A DNA stretch of 64,000 nucleotides, taken from positions 4,322,501 to 4,386,500 of the forward strand of contig NC_011891.1 of NCBI RefSeq assembly GCF_000022145.1, read 5' to 3'. Below the pieces are notes generated by a model, which ran no database searches, was not told where the DNA came from, and was given only the letters and a program-made list of their open reading frames with translations. The translations under genes and the position numbers were made by a program. This DNA is from Anaeromyxobacter dehalogenans 2CP-1. Its GTDB lineage: Bacteria > Myxococcota > Myxococcia > Myxococcales > Anaeromyxobacteraceae. Shown one piece after another: positions 1-8,429 of the stretch; the first letter of the stretch is position 1; every line of letters begins with the position of its first letter.

Positions 1-254
1 GCGCCGCACGCCGGCGGGACCTCCATGACGCTCGCCTACTGTAGCGCTTCGCCCGCGGGTCCGCGCCTTCCCGGCCGCGCACCACGGTGCACCATGAGGA
101 CGCGACGCGCAGAGGGGTGACGCCGTCGGTGCGCCGCGGCGCGGGGGTCGTGCGGGCGGGTGTGCGGCCGTGCGGCGCGCACGCCGGAGGTTGCACCTCC
201 CCTCGCGCCGCCGCTATCGTCGCACGGGCTCGCCCGGGCGAGCGGGAGGCGATC
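1..254. other. Upstream non-coding region at window edge
   Basis: No convincing complete gene is seen before the dehydrogenase start at 255. A minus-strand ATG at 26-24 reads MEVPPACGA to the window edge and has a weak purine stretch (GGCGAG) upstream, so the first codons of a divergent gene may lie here, but nine codons cannot settle this. The rest looks like a regulatory leader and includes a perfect 6-bp dyad at 186-200. Confidence 0.3.
186..200. promoter_or_regulatory. Inverted repeat GGAGGT-N3-ACCTCC upstream of SDR gene
   Basis: GGAGGT (186-191) and ACCTCC (195-200) form a perfect dyad with a 3-nt centre, ending 54 nt before the dehydrogenase ATG. It could be an operator for a dimeric repressor or a short hairpin in the leader. 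Only the symmetry is seen; the function is inferred. Confidence 0.3.
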
Positions 255-1028
255 ATGGCCGGCATCGAGGGGCGCGTGGCGCTGGTCACCGGCGGTGGGC
301 GCGGCATCGGGCGCGCCATCGCGCTCGCGCTGGCGCGCGCCGGGGCCGACGTGGCGGTGTCGGCCCGCAGCGTGCCGGAGATCGAGGCGGTGTCGGCGGA
401 GGTGGCGGCGCTCGGGCGCCGCACCCTGTTCCTGCCGCTCGACGTCTCGGACCGCGCGCAGCTCGCCGCCGCACCGGCGGCGGTGGCGGCCCGGCTCGGC
501 CCGGTGGACGTGCTCGTCAACAACGCAGGGATCCACGCGAGCGCGCCGCTGCAGCGCATGGACGACGAGACCTGGGACGCGCTCGTCGCGGTGGACCTCA
601 CCGCCCCGGTGCTGCTCACCCGAGCGTGCCTGCCCTCGATGTACGACCGCGGCTTCGGCCGCGTGATCAACGTCTCCTCGGTGGCGGGCCGGATCGGCCT
701 GAAGTACGGCTGCGCCTACTCCTCGGCCAAGCACGGGCTCATCGGCTTCACCCGGAGCCTGGCGCTGGAGGCGGCGCGCAAGGGCGTGACGGTGAACGCG
801 ATCTGCCCGAGCTGGACGGAGACGCGGATGCTGGACGAGGCGGTCGAGGACATCGCCCGCGCCACCGGTCGCAGCGAGGCGGAGGCGCGCGCGGCGATCC
901 TGAGGGCGAACCCGCTCGGCCGCGCGGCGCTGCCGGAGGAGGTGGCCGACGCGGCGGTGTTCCTCGCGCTGAACGGCGCGGTCACCGGCCAGGCCCTCCA
1001 CGTCGACGGCGGCGAGGTGATGGCCTGA
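255..1028 (+). CDS. SDR family NAD(P)-dependent oxidoreductase
   Basis: A 257-residue classical short-chain dehydrogenase/reductase. The N-terminal Rossmann cofactor motif reads TGGGRGIG (about residues 12-19), NNAG follows near residue 89, the catalytic Ser is in INVSS, and YSSAK gives the Tyr-x-x-x-Lys pair. The C-terminal GQALHVDGGEVMA is typical of FabG/3-hydroxybutyrate dehydrogenase-like members. The ATG at 255 is chosen because GGGAGG lies just upstream and the fold begins there; an in-frame start at 87 would add an implausible Arg/Pro-rich leader. The substrate cannot be told from sequence. It stands alone, convergent with the OmpA-family gene. Its TGA stop codon lies inside the dispersed repeat that begins at 1025. 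Confidence 0.93.
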   Translation: MAGIEGRVALVTGGGRGIGRAIALALARAGADVAVSARSVPEIEAVSAEVAALGRRTLFLPLDVSDRAQLAAAPAAVAARLGPVDVLVNNAGIHASAPLQRMDDETWDALVAVDLTAPVLLTRACLPSMYDRGFGRVINVSSVAGRIGLKYGCAYSSAKHGLIGFTRSLALEAARKGVTVNAICPSWTETRMLDEAVEDIARATGRSEAEARAAILRANPLGRAALPEEVADAAVFLALNGAVTGQALHVDGGEVMA

Positions 1029-1184
1029 GAGCACGTGATCCCCTCCCGTCGCCGCGGCGGCCGATCCGCGTCGCATCGCTTCGTTGCTCCTCCCTCACAT
1101 GCCGACGGGCATGCTCGGTCGTCGCGCCTCGCGCTGCTCGCGGCTCGACCGCCTGGCTCGGTCCGGGGATGGATTCACGCGCTC
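1025..1184 (+). repeat. Copy A of 160-bp dispersed repeat (inverted partner at 41515-41679)
   Basis: This stretch is nearly identical to the reverse complement of 41515-41679. By eye the differences are one 5-nt indel (ACCCA absent here) and one substitution. It begins at CTGAGAGCACGTGA, so its second to fourth bases are the stop codon of the SDR gene. It contains a 6-bp dyad CATGCC-GACG-GGCATG at 1098-1113. One frame starting at TTG 1084 encodes a peptide with MPTGMLGRRASRCSRLDRLA that is also encoded by the other copy. No transposase or terminal target duplication is visible. Confidence 0.9.
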
Positions 1185-1234
1185 TGAAGACGGCGCGGCC
1201 GGGCGCGCCAGGGGCGCGTCCGGCCGCGGAGGAC

Positions 1235-1258
1235 GCCGCCGCCCGTGCGGGCGGCGGC
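1235..1258. terminator. Strong hairpin between convergent SDR and OmpA-family genes
   Basis: GCCGCCGCCCG (1235-1245) and CGGGCGGCGGC (1248-1258) form a near-perfect inverted repeat of about 10 bp with a tight loop. It lies in the gap between two convergent stop codons, as a bidirectional terminator would. There is no T-tract, as is common in very GC-rich genomes, so the terminator call is inference. Confidence 0.5.
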
Positions 1259-1271
1259 CCCGGTGCGATCG

Positions 1272-2906
1272 CTACGGGTTCGCGTTCTGGATGGTGAACT
1301 CGACCCGGCGGTTGGCCTCGCGGCCCTTGGCGGTCTTGTTGGACTCGACCGGCTGATCCGGGCCGAAGCCCTTCGCCTCGAGGCGCGACGCGTCCACGCC
1401 CTTCGAGACCAGGTAGTCCTTCACGGCCTCGGCGCGCTTCTGCGAGAGCGCCCGGTTCGTCGCGGCGGAGCCGGTGCTGTCGGTGTGGCCCTCGATCGTC
1501 ACCACGCCCACCTGCGGGTTGGCGGCGACGAGCTTCGCCACGTCGTCGAGCAGCGCGTTGGACTTCGCCTTGATGGTGTCCTTGCCGGTGTCGAAGTAGA
1601 CCTTCTCCTTGATGTCGATCTTGCCGGCCTTGATCTCGGCGCGCTCCGGGGGGCAGCCCTGGTTCTCGGGGATGCCCGGCTTGTCGGGGCAGCGGTCCTT
1701 GTCGTCCGGCACGCCGTCCTTGTCGGAGTCCTTCGGGCAGCCCTGGTTGTCGGTGGCGCCGGGCACGCTCGGGCAGCGATCGAGGCGATCCGGCACGCCG
1801 TCACCGTCGGTGTCCTTGTCCGGGCAGCCCTGGTTCTCGGCGACGCCCTTCTCGAGCGGGCAGCGGTCCTGACCGTTGGCGACGCCGTCGCCGTCGTCGT
1901 CGAGCGTCGGGCACTGCTCGGGCGTGTGCGACTGGCCGGCCGCGCAGGGATCCGGGGGCGGCGGGGGCGGCGGCGGGGCGGCCTTCTTGCCGCCGGTGAA
2001 CGCGAAGCCGATCAGGCCGCGGTAGGTGGGCGTGCCGGGGGACTCCATGAAGCCGGGGCCACCCAGGGCGTAGATCTCGCCCTCGCCGAAGCCGTAGCGC
2101 ACGCCGGCGAGCAGCTCGGCGTTCTGCGACAGGCCGTCGAAGTTGAACGCGCCGCGCGCGGTGAGCTCGGCGCGCAGCTTGCCGGTGGTGGCGACGCCGA
2201 TGCCGCCGAGCACCTCGTGCGAGAGCTTGTCGCCTGCGGTGAGCTCCACGTCCTTCGTGCGGAACTGGCCGCCCGCGTCCGCCATCACGCGGAGGCCGCC
2301 GAAGGTCTTCCCGACCTCGAGGCGCGGCGCGATGATGAAGCCCTTCTCGCCGCCGTAGTCCACCTTGTCGGTCCACGGGAACACGACCTCGACCGCGATC
2401 GCGCTCGCGAGCGGCGCGCCGGCGCGCTCGCTGGTGATGCCGTAGCGGAGCATCGCGGAGGGGGCGGCGACGCCGCCCTGCGTCGGGTGGTTGATGGTGG
2501 TGTCACCCAGCGGCGACACGTAGTTCTCGGCGTACTGGTAGGCGACGGCCGGCACGTGGATGCCGAGCTCGAGGCGCTTCCAGAGGTTCATCGCCAGGTT
2601 GAGGTGGATGGTGGCGCGCTCGCGCAGCAGCTGCGTCTCCTTGGTGCCGTCCGAGAACAGGCCGCGCCCGCGGAGCTCGCCGTTCGTCAGGAGCACCATC
2701 GGCGACCGCTCGTAGTGGCCGGTGAGCGCCGCGCGGAACTGGCCTTCCTCGAGCACCTCGCCGTCGCCGAGGACGAGCGAGCCGTGCGCGGTGGGATCGA
2801 GGCGAAGACGCTGGCTGTCGATCGCCGGCCGGAAGTTCTGGGCGCTGGCCGTGCTGGCGAGCGCCAGCATGGCTGCCACCGCCAGGAAGCGGATACAGCG
2901 TGTCAT
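1272..2906 (-). CDS. OmpA-family outer membrane protein with thrombospondin type 3 repeats
   Basis: A 544-residue exported protein. Residues 1-23 form a signal peptide ending in ASTASAQ. A beta-barrel-like region rich in alternating hydrophobic strands follows. Near residues 330-415 come Pro-rich and Asp-rich calcium-binding thrombospondin type 3 repeats (DDDGDGV, DTDGDGVPD, DSDKDGVPD) with paired cysteines. The last 115 residues are an OmpA C-terminal peptidoglycan-binding domain, with VYFDTGKD, IEGHTDSTG and NRALSQKRAEAVKDYL. It probably links the outer membrane to the cell wall. The start at 2906 is chosen over an in-frame start 22 codons upstream because the signal peptide begins here and AGGGGG precedes it. 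Confidence 0.9.
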   Translation of the reverse strand: MTRCIRFLAVAAMLALASTASAQNFRPAIDSQRLRLDPTAHGSLVLGDGEVLEEGQFRAALTGHYERSPMVLLTNGELRGRGLFSDGTKETQLLRERATIHLNLAMNLWKRLELGIHVPAVAYQYAENYVSPLGDTTINHPTQGGVAAPSAMLRYGITSERAGAPLASAIAVEVVFPWTDKVDYGGEKGFIIAPRLEVGKTFGGLRVMADAGGQFRTKDVELTAGDKLSHEVLGGIGVATTGKLRAELTARGAFNFDGLSQNAELLAGVRYGFGEGEIYALGGPGFMESPGTPTYRGLIGFAFTGGKKAAPPPPPPPPDPCAAGQSHTPEQCPTLDDDGDGVANGQDRCPLEKGVAENQGCPDKDTDGDGVPDRLDRCPSVPGATDNQGCPKDSDKDGVPDDKDRCPDKPGIPENQGCPPERAEIKAGKIDIKEKVYFDTGKDTIKAKSNALLDDVAKLVAANPQVGVVTIEGHTDSTGSAATNRALSQKRAEAVKDYLVSKGVDASRLEAKGFGPDQPVESNKTAKGREANRRVEFTIQNANP

Positions 2907-2934
2907 GTGAAACCCCCTGAAATGGGCGGAGTAG

Positions 2935-2949
2935 GGTCCCCCTGGGACC
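2935..2949. promoter_or_regulatory. Inverted repeat GGTCCC-N3-GGGACC in ompA-like leader
   Basis: A 6-bp perfect dyad lies 29-43 nt upstream of the OmpA-family start, within its presumed leader. It could be an operator or an mRNA hairpin. Only the symmetry is seen. Confidence 0.3.
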
Positions 2950-3053
2950 TCGAACGGACGGCATTTTGCCACCTCCGGTGGACCCGGCGTCGGGAATTGC
3001 TCTACACACCTGAGGGGGGCGCCCCCTTAGGGCCTCCGAGGCAAGCGGTCGCC

Positions 3054-3082
3054 TTGACGCCCCTGTCGGGCTCTGCGCTAAT
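3054..3082 (+). promoter_or_regulatory. Sigma70-type promoter for trpB2
   Basis: TTGACG (3054-3059) and GCTAAT (3077-3082) are separated by 17 nt, matching the housekeeping -35/-10 layout (5/6 and 4/6 consensus). A start near 3089 would give a leader of about 57 nt. A GC-rich palindrome (GGGGGCGCCCCC) lies upstream near 3016-3027, in the shared region with the divergent OmpA-family gene. Confidence 0.5.
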
Positions 3083-3145
3083 GATCGATTTCTCGCGCCG
3101 CGCCCTCGGGCCTGCGGCGCCGGCCATCCCTCCTGCGAGGCGCGA

Positions 3146-4501
3146 ATGCAGACGAAGTTCCTGCTCGGCGAGAACCAGATCCCCACCCACTGGTACAACG
3201 TCATCCCGGACCTCCCGGAGCCGCTGTCCCCGGTGATCCACCCCGCCACCGGCAAGCCGGCCAGCCCGGACGACCTGGTCCGGATCTTCCCGCCGCAGCT
3301 CATCGAGCAGGAGGTCTCGACCCAGCGCTGGATCCAGATCCCCGAGCCGGTCCGCGAGATCTACCGGCTGTGGCGGCCGGCCCCGCTGTTCCGCGCCCAC
3401 CGCCTGGAGAAGGCGCTCGGGACCCCCGCGCACATCTACTACAAGTACGAGGGCGTCTCGCCGGCCGGCTCGCACAAGCCGAACACCGCGGTGCCGCAGG
3501 CCTACTACAACAAGCTCGCCGGCACGAAGCGCCTCGCCACCGAGACCGGCGCCGGACAGTGGGGCTCGTCGATCGCGCTCGCGGCGCAGATGTTCGGGCT
3601 CGCCTGCACCGTCTACATGGTGAAGGTGTCGTACGGGCAGAAGCCGTACCGCCGCAGCATGATGCAGCTCTGGGGCGCGGAGGTGATCCCCTCGCCCTCC
3701 GACCGCACCGCCGCGGGCCGCGGGATCCTGGCCGCGGATCCGGAGAGCCCCGGCTCGCTCGGCGTGGCGATCTCCGAGGCGGTGGAGGACGCGGTCACCC
3801 ACGAGGACACGCGCTACGCGCTGGGCAGCGTGCTGAACCACGTCTGCCTGCACCAGACCGTGATCGGGCTCGAGGCGAAGGAGCAGCTCAAGCTCGCCGG
3901 CGAGTACCCGGACGTCGTCATCGGGTGCCACGGCGGCGGCTCCAACTTCGCCGGCATCGGCTTCCCGTTCCTCGCCGACAAGGCCGCCGGCAAGGACGTC
4001 CGCATCCTCGCCATCGAGCCGTCGTCCTGCCCCACGCTGACGAAGGGCGCGTACACGTTCGACTACGGCGACACCGCCAAGATGGCGCCCATCATGCGGA
4101 TGTACACGCTGGGTCACGACTTCATGCCGCCCGGCATCCACGCCGGCGGCCTGCGCTACCACGGCGCGTCGCCGCTCGTGTCGCAGCTCGTGCACGCGGG
4201 CCTGGTGGAGGCGCGCGCGGTGGGGCAGCTCGCCTGCTTCGAGGCGGCGGTGCAGTTCGCCCGGGCCGAGGGGATCATCCCCGCGCCGGAGTCGTCGCAC
4301 GCGATCCGCGGCGCGGTCGAGGAGGCGCTGCGCGCGAAGGAGGAGGGGAGGGAGCGCGTCATCCTCTTCAACCTCTCCGGCCACGGCCACGTGGACATGA
4401 CGTCGTACGACCAGTTCCTCTCCGGCAAGCTCGACGACTTCGAGTACCCGGAGGAGAAGGTGCGCGCGTCGCTCGCGCACCTGCCCAAGGTCGAGCTGTA
4501 G
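3146..4501 (+). CDS. trpB2: Tryptophan synthase beta chain, TrpB2 type
   Basis: A 451-residue fold-type II PLP enzyme. It makes tryptophan from serine and indole. The length and the N-terminal extension (about 60 residues before the core) match TrpB2 rather than the roughly 400-residue TrpB1. The PLP lysine is K111 in AGSHKPNTA, followed by [10 protein letters not shown] and the phosphate-binding GCHGGGSNF loop. The C-terminal half has [10 protein letters not shown] and [11 protein letters not shown]. No trpA or other trp gene is adjacent, which fits the stand-alone indole-scavenging role proposed for TrpB2 proteins. The ATG at 3146 has GAGGCGCG just upstream and a good promoter at 3054-3082. 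Confidence 0.92.
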   Translation: MQTKFLLGENQIPTHWYNVIPDLPEPLSPVIHPATGKPASPDDLVRIFPPQLIEQEVSTQRWIQIPEPVREIYRLWRPAPLFRAHRLEKALGTPAHIYYKYEGVSPAGSHKPNTAVPQAYYNKLAGTKRLATETGAGQWGSSIALAAQMFGLACTVYMVKVSYGQKPYRRSMMQLWGAEVIPSPSDRTAAGRGILAADPESPGSLGVAISEAVEDAVTHEDTRYALGSVLNHVCLHQTVIGLEAKEQLKLAGEYPDVVIGCHGGGSNFAGIGFPFLADKAAGKDVRILAIEPSSCPTLTKGAYTFDYGDTAKMAPIMRMYTLGHDFMPPGIHAGGLRYHGASPLVSQLVHAGLVEARAVGQLACFEAAVQFARAEGIIPAPESSHAIRGAVEEALRAKEEGRERVILFNLSGHGHVDMTSYDQFLSGKLDDFEYPEEKVRASLAHLPKVEL

Positions 4502-4723
4502 GCGAGGCCGCCGGGCCGCGCGGGCGCCCGCGCGTGCCCGGTGACGCGTCGCGCGAGCGAGCGCGCGCCGGGAGCACCTTCGGTGCGACGACCCAACCGA
4601 GATCGAGCGCCCCGGTGACACCCGCGCAGGCGCCCGGTTAGGTTCATGCGTCCGTCGTTCGACAACTGTCCGTGAACATCACCGCGGCGCGCTCCCCCGC
4701 TCGCCGCGACGTCCGGAGGTCCC

Positions 4724-5689
4724 ATGGTCCGCATCGCCGCCCTCGCGGCGCTGCTCGCGCTCGCGAGCGGCCCCGCCCGTGCCCAGGAGACGGTCCGCCT
4801 CGGCAACCTCAAGTTCGCCCACTACGGCGCGGTCTCCTACATGAAGGAGCACTGCAAGAAGTTCGGGCTCAACGTGGAGGAGATCGTCTTCCCGAAGGGC
4901 ATCGACATCTTCCCCGCCATCGTGAAGGGCGAGGTGGACCTCGCCGCCAGCGCCGCCGACGCCGCCATCGCGAACCGCTCCGGCGGCGGCCAGGTCTACG
5001 TGGTCGCCGGCTTCGCCAAGGGCGGCGCGCGCCTCGTGTCCGCGGTGGACCAGGCCATCACCAAGGTCGCCGACCTGAAGGGCAAGAAGGTGGGCGTGGC
5101 CCGCGGCGGCGCGCAGGAGCTGCTGCTGCTCGCCGAGCTGTCCAAGGCCGGCCTCACCTGGTCGGACAAGCCGGGCAAGGACGTGCAGATCGTCTACATG
5201 GCGTTCGCCGACCTCAACCAGGCGCTCATGCAGAAGCAGATCGACGCCATGTGCCAGTCCGAGCCGCAGTCGTCGCAGGCCATCAACAAGGGCTTCGGCA
5301 AGGAGGTGCTGAAGCCGTACGACACGCCGCTCGGCGAGCCGGTCCGCGTGATGGTGATGACCGAGAAGCTCTACAAGGAGCGGCCGCAGGTCGCGCAGAA
5401 GGTGCTCGACTGCTTCGTGGACGCGACCAAGTACTTCATCGACAACCCGAAGGCCGCCGAGAAGTACGTCGTCGAGCAGATGTTCAAGGGCCAGATCACG
5501 CCCGAGGACTACCGGGACGCGATCTCCAACTCCCCGTTCTCCTACGACGTCACCGCCGAGCACATCCAGATCACCACCGACCTGATGGCGAAGTACGGCG
5601 TGGGCAAGATGCAGAAGCCCCCCAAGGCCACCGACTGGGTGAAGACCGACCTGCTGCAGCACGCGAAGCAGAAGGCGGGCGTGAAGTAG
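4724..5689 (+). CDS. ABC transporter substrate-binding protein, NitT/TauT type
   Basis: A 321-residue periplasmic protein with a signal peptide (residues 1-21, cleavage after GPARAQ). The mature start ETVRLGNLKFAHYGAVSYMK and the type 2 binding-protein fold (KGEVDLAASAADAAIANRSG; later DQAITKVADLKGKKVGVARG) resemble nitrate/sulfonate/taurine-family receptors. GGAGG lies 4 nt before the ATG. The permease follows 2 bp after the stop and the ATPase overlaps that, so the three form one import operon. The ligand is not predictable: there are no linked catabolic genes. The 222-bp gap upstream holds no recognisable gene. Confidence 0.88.
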   Translation: MVRIAALAALLALASGPARAQETVRLGNLKFAHYGAVSYMKEHCKKFGLNVEEIVFPKGIDIFPAIVKGEVDLAASAADAAIANRSGGGQVYVVAGFAKGGARLVSAVDQAITKVADLKGKKVGVARGGAQELLLLAELSKAGLTWSDKPGKDVQIVYMAFADLNQALMQKQIDAMCQSEPQSSQAINKGFGKEVLKPYDTPLGEPVRVMVMTEKLYKERPQVAQKVLDCFVDATKYFIDNPKAAEKYVVEQMFKGQITPEDYRDAISNSPFSYDVTAEHIQITTDLMAKYGVGKMQKPPKATDWVKTDLLQHAKQKAGVK

Positions 5690-5691
5690 CG

Positions 5692-6501
5692 ATGAAGGGC
5701 GCGCTCCGACTCGCACGGTCGCTGGCCGTGCCGGTGATCTTCCTGGCCGCCTGGGAGGGCGTCTCCCGGGCCGGCTGGGTGTCCCCCATCGTCCTCCCCT
5801 CGCCCTCGCAGGTGCTGCTGCGCTGGATCGCCTACGCGCGCCCGCTCGAGCCGTACGCGGGAGGCAACTGGCTGGCCTGGGCGTTCTCCGGCGAGCTCCC
5901 GCACGACGCGCTCACCAGCCTGTACCGGGTGGTGGGCGGCTTCGCGGTGGGCGCCGGGCTGGCGCTGCCGCTCGGCCTGCTCATGGGCTCGCGGCCGGTG
6001 GTCTACGAGCTGATGAACCCGCTCGTGCAGATCCTCCGGCCCATCCCGCCCATCGCGTACATCCCGCTCGCGATCCTCTGGTTCGGCCTGGGCGACCCGC
6101 CGGCGTTCTTCCTCATCTCGCTGGGCGCGTTCTTCCCGGTGCTCATGAACACCATCGCCGGCGTGCGGAACGTGGACGCGATCTACGTCCGCGCCGCCCG
6201 CAACCTGGGCGCGTCGGAGTGGACGCTGTTCTGGCGCATCATGGTGCCCGCGGCCATGCCGTACATCCTGGCGGGCGTGCGCATCGGCATCGGCGTCGCG
6301 TTCATCGTGGTGATCGTGGCGGAGATGATCGCGGTGAACGCCGGCCTCGGCTACCGCATCCTCGAGGCGCGCGAGTACTTCTGGTCCGACAAGGTGATCG
6401 CGGGGATGATCTCGATCGGCATCGCCGGCCTGGGCATCGACCTCGGGATGAGCCGGCTCAACGGGTGGCTCCTTCGGTGGCACCGGGGGATGGAGGGATG
6501 A
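5692..6501 (+). CDS. ABC transporter permease, NitT/TauT type
   Basis: A 269-residue inner membrane protein with about six hydrophobic segments. The conserved cytoplasmic EAA-type loop reads RAARNLGASEWTLFWRIMVP near residues 164-183 and is the contact site for the ATPase. Its family is the binding-protein-dependent transport inner membrane component. The ATG at 5692 is 2 bp after the receptor gene's stop, and the stop overlaps the ATPase start (ATGA). This supports co-translation of a complete importer. Confidence 0.9.
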   Translation: MKGALRLARSLAVPVIFLAAWEGVSRAGWVSPIVLPSPSQVLLRWIAYARPLEPYAGGNWLAWAFSGELPHDALTSLYRVVGGFAVGAGLALPLGLLMGSRPVVYELMNPLVQILRPIPPIAYIPLAILWFGLGDPPAFFLISLGAFFPVLMNTIAGVRNVDAIYVRAARNLGASEWTLFWRIMVPAAMPYILAGVRIGIGVAFIVVIVAEMIAVNAGLGYRILEAREYFWSDKVIAGMISIGIAGLGIDLGMSRLNGWLLRWHRGMEG

Positions 6502-7319
6502 GGATGCCCGCCGAACTCCCCGGCGCCGCCGACGCGGCCATCCGGATCCGCGACGTCCGCAAGGTGTTCACCACCGGCGGGCGCGAGGTGAAGGCGCTCG
6601 ACGGCATCGACCTCGACATCGCCGAGGGCGAGTTCGTGTGCCTGCTCGGCCCCTCCGGCTGCGGCAAGTCCACGCTGCTCAACGCCATCGCCGGCTTCTC
6701 GCCACCCACCGCCGGCACCATCGTGGCGGGCGGCCGGCCGGTGACGGCCCCCGGGCCCGACCGCGCCATGGTCTTCCAGGAGTACGCGCTGTTCCCCTGG
6801 ATGACCGTGGAGAAGAACGTCGCGTTCGGCCTCGAGATGAAGGGGGCCTCGCGGGCCCAGATCCGCGAGCGGGTGGACGCGCTGCTCGCGAAGCTCAACC
6901 TGCGCGACTTCCGCGACCGCTTCCCGAAGGACCTGTCCGGCGGCATGCGCCAGCGCGTGGCCATCGCCCGCGTGCTCGCCATCGACTCGCCCATGCTGCT
7001 GATGGACGAGCCGTTCGGCGCGCTCGACGCGCTCACCCGGCGCAACCTGCAGGACGAGCTGCTCCGCATCTGGGCAGAGCTCCGGAAGACCATCGTGTTC
7101 GTGACGCACGGGATCGAGGAGTCCATCTACCTCGCAGACCGCGTGGTGGTGATGACCTACCGCCCCGGCACCGTGAAGCGCGACCTGCGCATCACCCTCC
7201 CCCGCCCGCGCGACCCCGCCTCGCCCGAGTTCAACGACGTGAAGCGCGAGATCTCCCGGCTGGTGATGGAGGAGCAGCTCCGCCACGAGCAGGCGGAGGC
7301 GGCGGCCACCGCCGACTGA
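6498..7319 (+). CDS. ABC transporter ATP-binding protein, NitT/TauT type
   Basis: A 273-residue ATPase. Walker A is GPSGCGKST (residues 51-59), the Q-loop is VFQEYALFPW, the signature is LSGGMRQRVAIARVLA, Walker B is MLLMDEPFGALD and the switch histidine is in FVTHGIEES. It powers the importer formed with the two genes upstream. The first ATG (6498) overlaps the permease stop. A second ATG at 6504 has better spacing from GGAGGG at 6492-6497, so the true start may be two codons later. It is the last gene of the operon. Confidence 0.92.
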   Translation: MRMPAELPGAADAAIRIRDVRKVFTTGGREVKALDGIDLDIAEGEFVCLLGPSGCGKSTLLNAIAGFSPPTAGTIVAGGRPVTAPGPDRAMVFQEYALFPWMTVEKNVAFGLEMKGASRAQIRERVDALLAKLNLRDFRDRFPKDLSGGMRQRVAIARVLAIDSPMLLMDEPFGALDALTRRNLQDELLRIWAELRKTIVFVTHGIEESIYLADRVVVMTYRPGTVKRDLRITLPRPRDPASPEFNDVKREISRLVMEEQLRHEQAEAAATAD

Positions 7320-7433
7320 TCCCGCCGCCGCGGGTCGCGCCCGGCGCGGGCGCTTCCCTGCGGCGCCGCGGGTTCGCATGCATCTCCGGTCGCCGCGCGC
7401 GGGGCGGTTCGCGCGCGCGGCCGGAGGTGCCCC

Positions 7434-8429
7434 GTGACCCTCGCTCGCCTCGCCCTCGCCGCGCTCGCGGCCGCGCTCCTGCCTCGTCTCGCGCACGCCG
7501 AGGCGCCGGCGGCCACCCCGGCGGCGCGCCTCGACGAGGCCGCGCTCGTGGCCCTGGCGGTGGCGCTCGCGGTCTCCCCCGCGCCCGCGCTCGACCCGGC
7601 CGCCGGCGCCGCCGACCCGGCCGCGGTCGAGCTCGGCGCCACCGTGCGCCTCCGCCAGGTCACGTTCGAGGAGCGCCCGCGGATCCGCGTCACCCTCGCC
7701 GGCGCCGGCCCGGCGCGCGCGTGGTGGAAGGTGGAGCGGACGAACCTCCCCGCGGAGGTCGAGCCCGGCGTCGTGTACCGCGACGTGGTGCTGAAGCTGA
7801 CGCTCGGGGGCCCTGCCGACGCCGTGCAGGCGCTGCTCGACGACGCGGCGCGGCTCGCGCCCGGGGTTCGCATCGAGCCCGCCATGAAGGACCCGGCCCG
7901 GGCCACGCCGCCGCCGGCCGCGCTGGCGGCTGCCACGCCGCTCCCTGCGGTGGCCGCCGCCTCGCCCGGGATGCCGGAGGACGCGCCAGCGCCCACGACG
8001 CTGGCTGCCGCCGCGGCGCCCCCGGCGGCCGCACTCCCTGCGTCGCCCGCGCCTCCCGGGCCCCCTGCTCCGGCTCCGGCCGCTCCGGCGCCCGCCGCTC
8101 CATCCGCCGCTGCTCCGGCGCCGGCCGCGGCGCTCCCCGCGCCCGCGCTCACCCTGCTCGCCGAGGCGCGGACCTCGGAGGGAGAGCGCGTCCAGCGCCT
8201 GCTCACCCCCGACGGCCGCGTGCTCGAGCGCGCGCTCGACGCGCACGGGGTGCTGGTCGGCCAGCGGGAGGCGGGCGACCTCTCCACGCTCCCGATCCGG
8301 ACGCAGCGGCGCGACGAGCGCGGGCAGGTGGTGCAGGTGGTGGACGCGGGGGGCGGCCGCGCGCTGGAGATCCTGCGCGATCCGATGGGCCGCCTCCTGT
8401 CCGCCCGCGTCCTGCCCGACGGGCGCTGA
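7434..8429 (+). CDS. Exported Pro/Ala-rich hypothetical protein
   Basis: A 331-residue protein with no recognised family. A signal peptide is clear (residues 1-23, ending in RLAHAEA), preceded by a strong GGAGG 6 nt before the GTG start. Residues about 65-150 look folded and mixed alpha/beta (VRLRQVTFEERPRIRVTLAG). A long Ala/Pro-rich linker follows (about 155-240). The C-terminal segment has repeated extended motifs (LLTPDGRVLERALDAHG, RDPMGRLLSARVLPDG) that recall short beta repeats. It sits between the ABC operon and the formate dehydrogenase operon, co-directional with both. Location in the periplasm or envelope is inferred. Confidence 0.75.
   Translation: MTLARLALAALAAALLPRLAHAEAPAATPAARLDEAALVALAVALAVSPAPALDPAAGAADPAAVELGATVRLRQVTFEERPRIRVTLAGAGPARAWWKVERTNLPAEVEPGVVYRDVVLKLTLGGPADAVQALLDDAARLAPGVRIEPAMKDPARATPPPAALAAATPLPAVAAASPGMPEDAPAPTTLAAAAAPPAAALPASPAPPGPPAPAPAAPAPAAPSAAAPAPAAALPAPALTLLAEARTSEGERVQRLLTPDGRVLERALDAHGVLVGQREAGDLSTLPIRTQRRDERGQVVQVVDAGGGRALEILRDPMGRLLSARVLPDGR

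Noticed and set aside
1025-1184. An insertion sequence or integron site
   Set aside because: It has no transposase or integrase, no terminal inverted repeats of its own and no visible target duplication; it is reported only as a repeat.
4574-4586. GCACC-TTC-GGTGC hairpin after trpB2 as a terminator
   Set aside because: A 5-bp stem with no T-tract is too weak to support the call.
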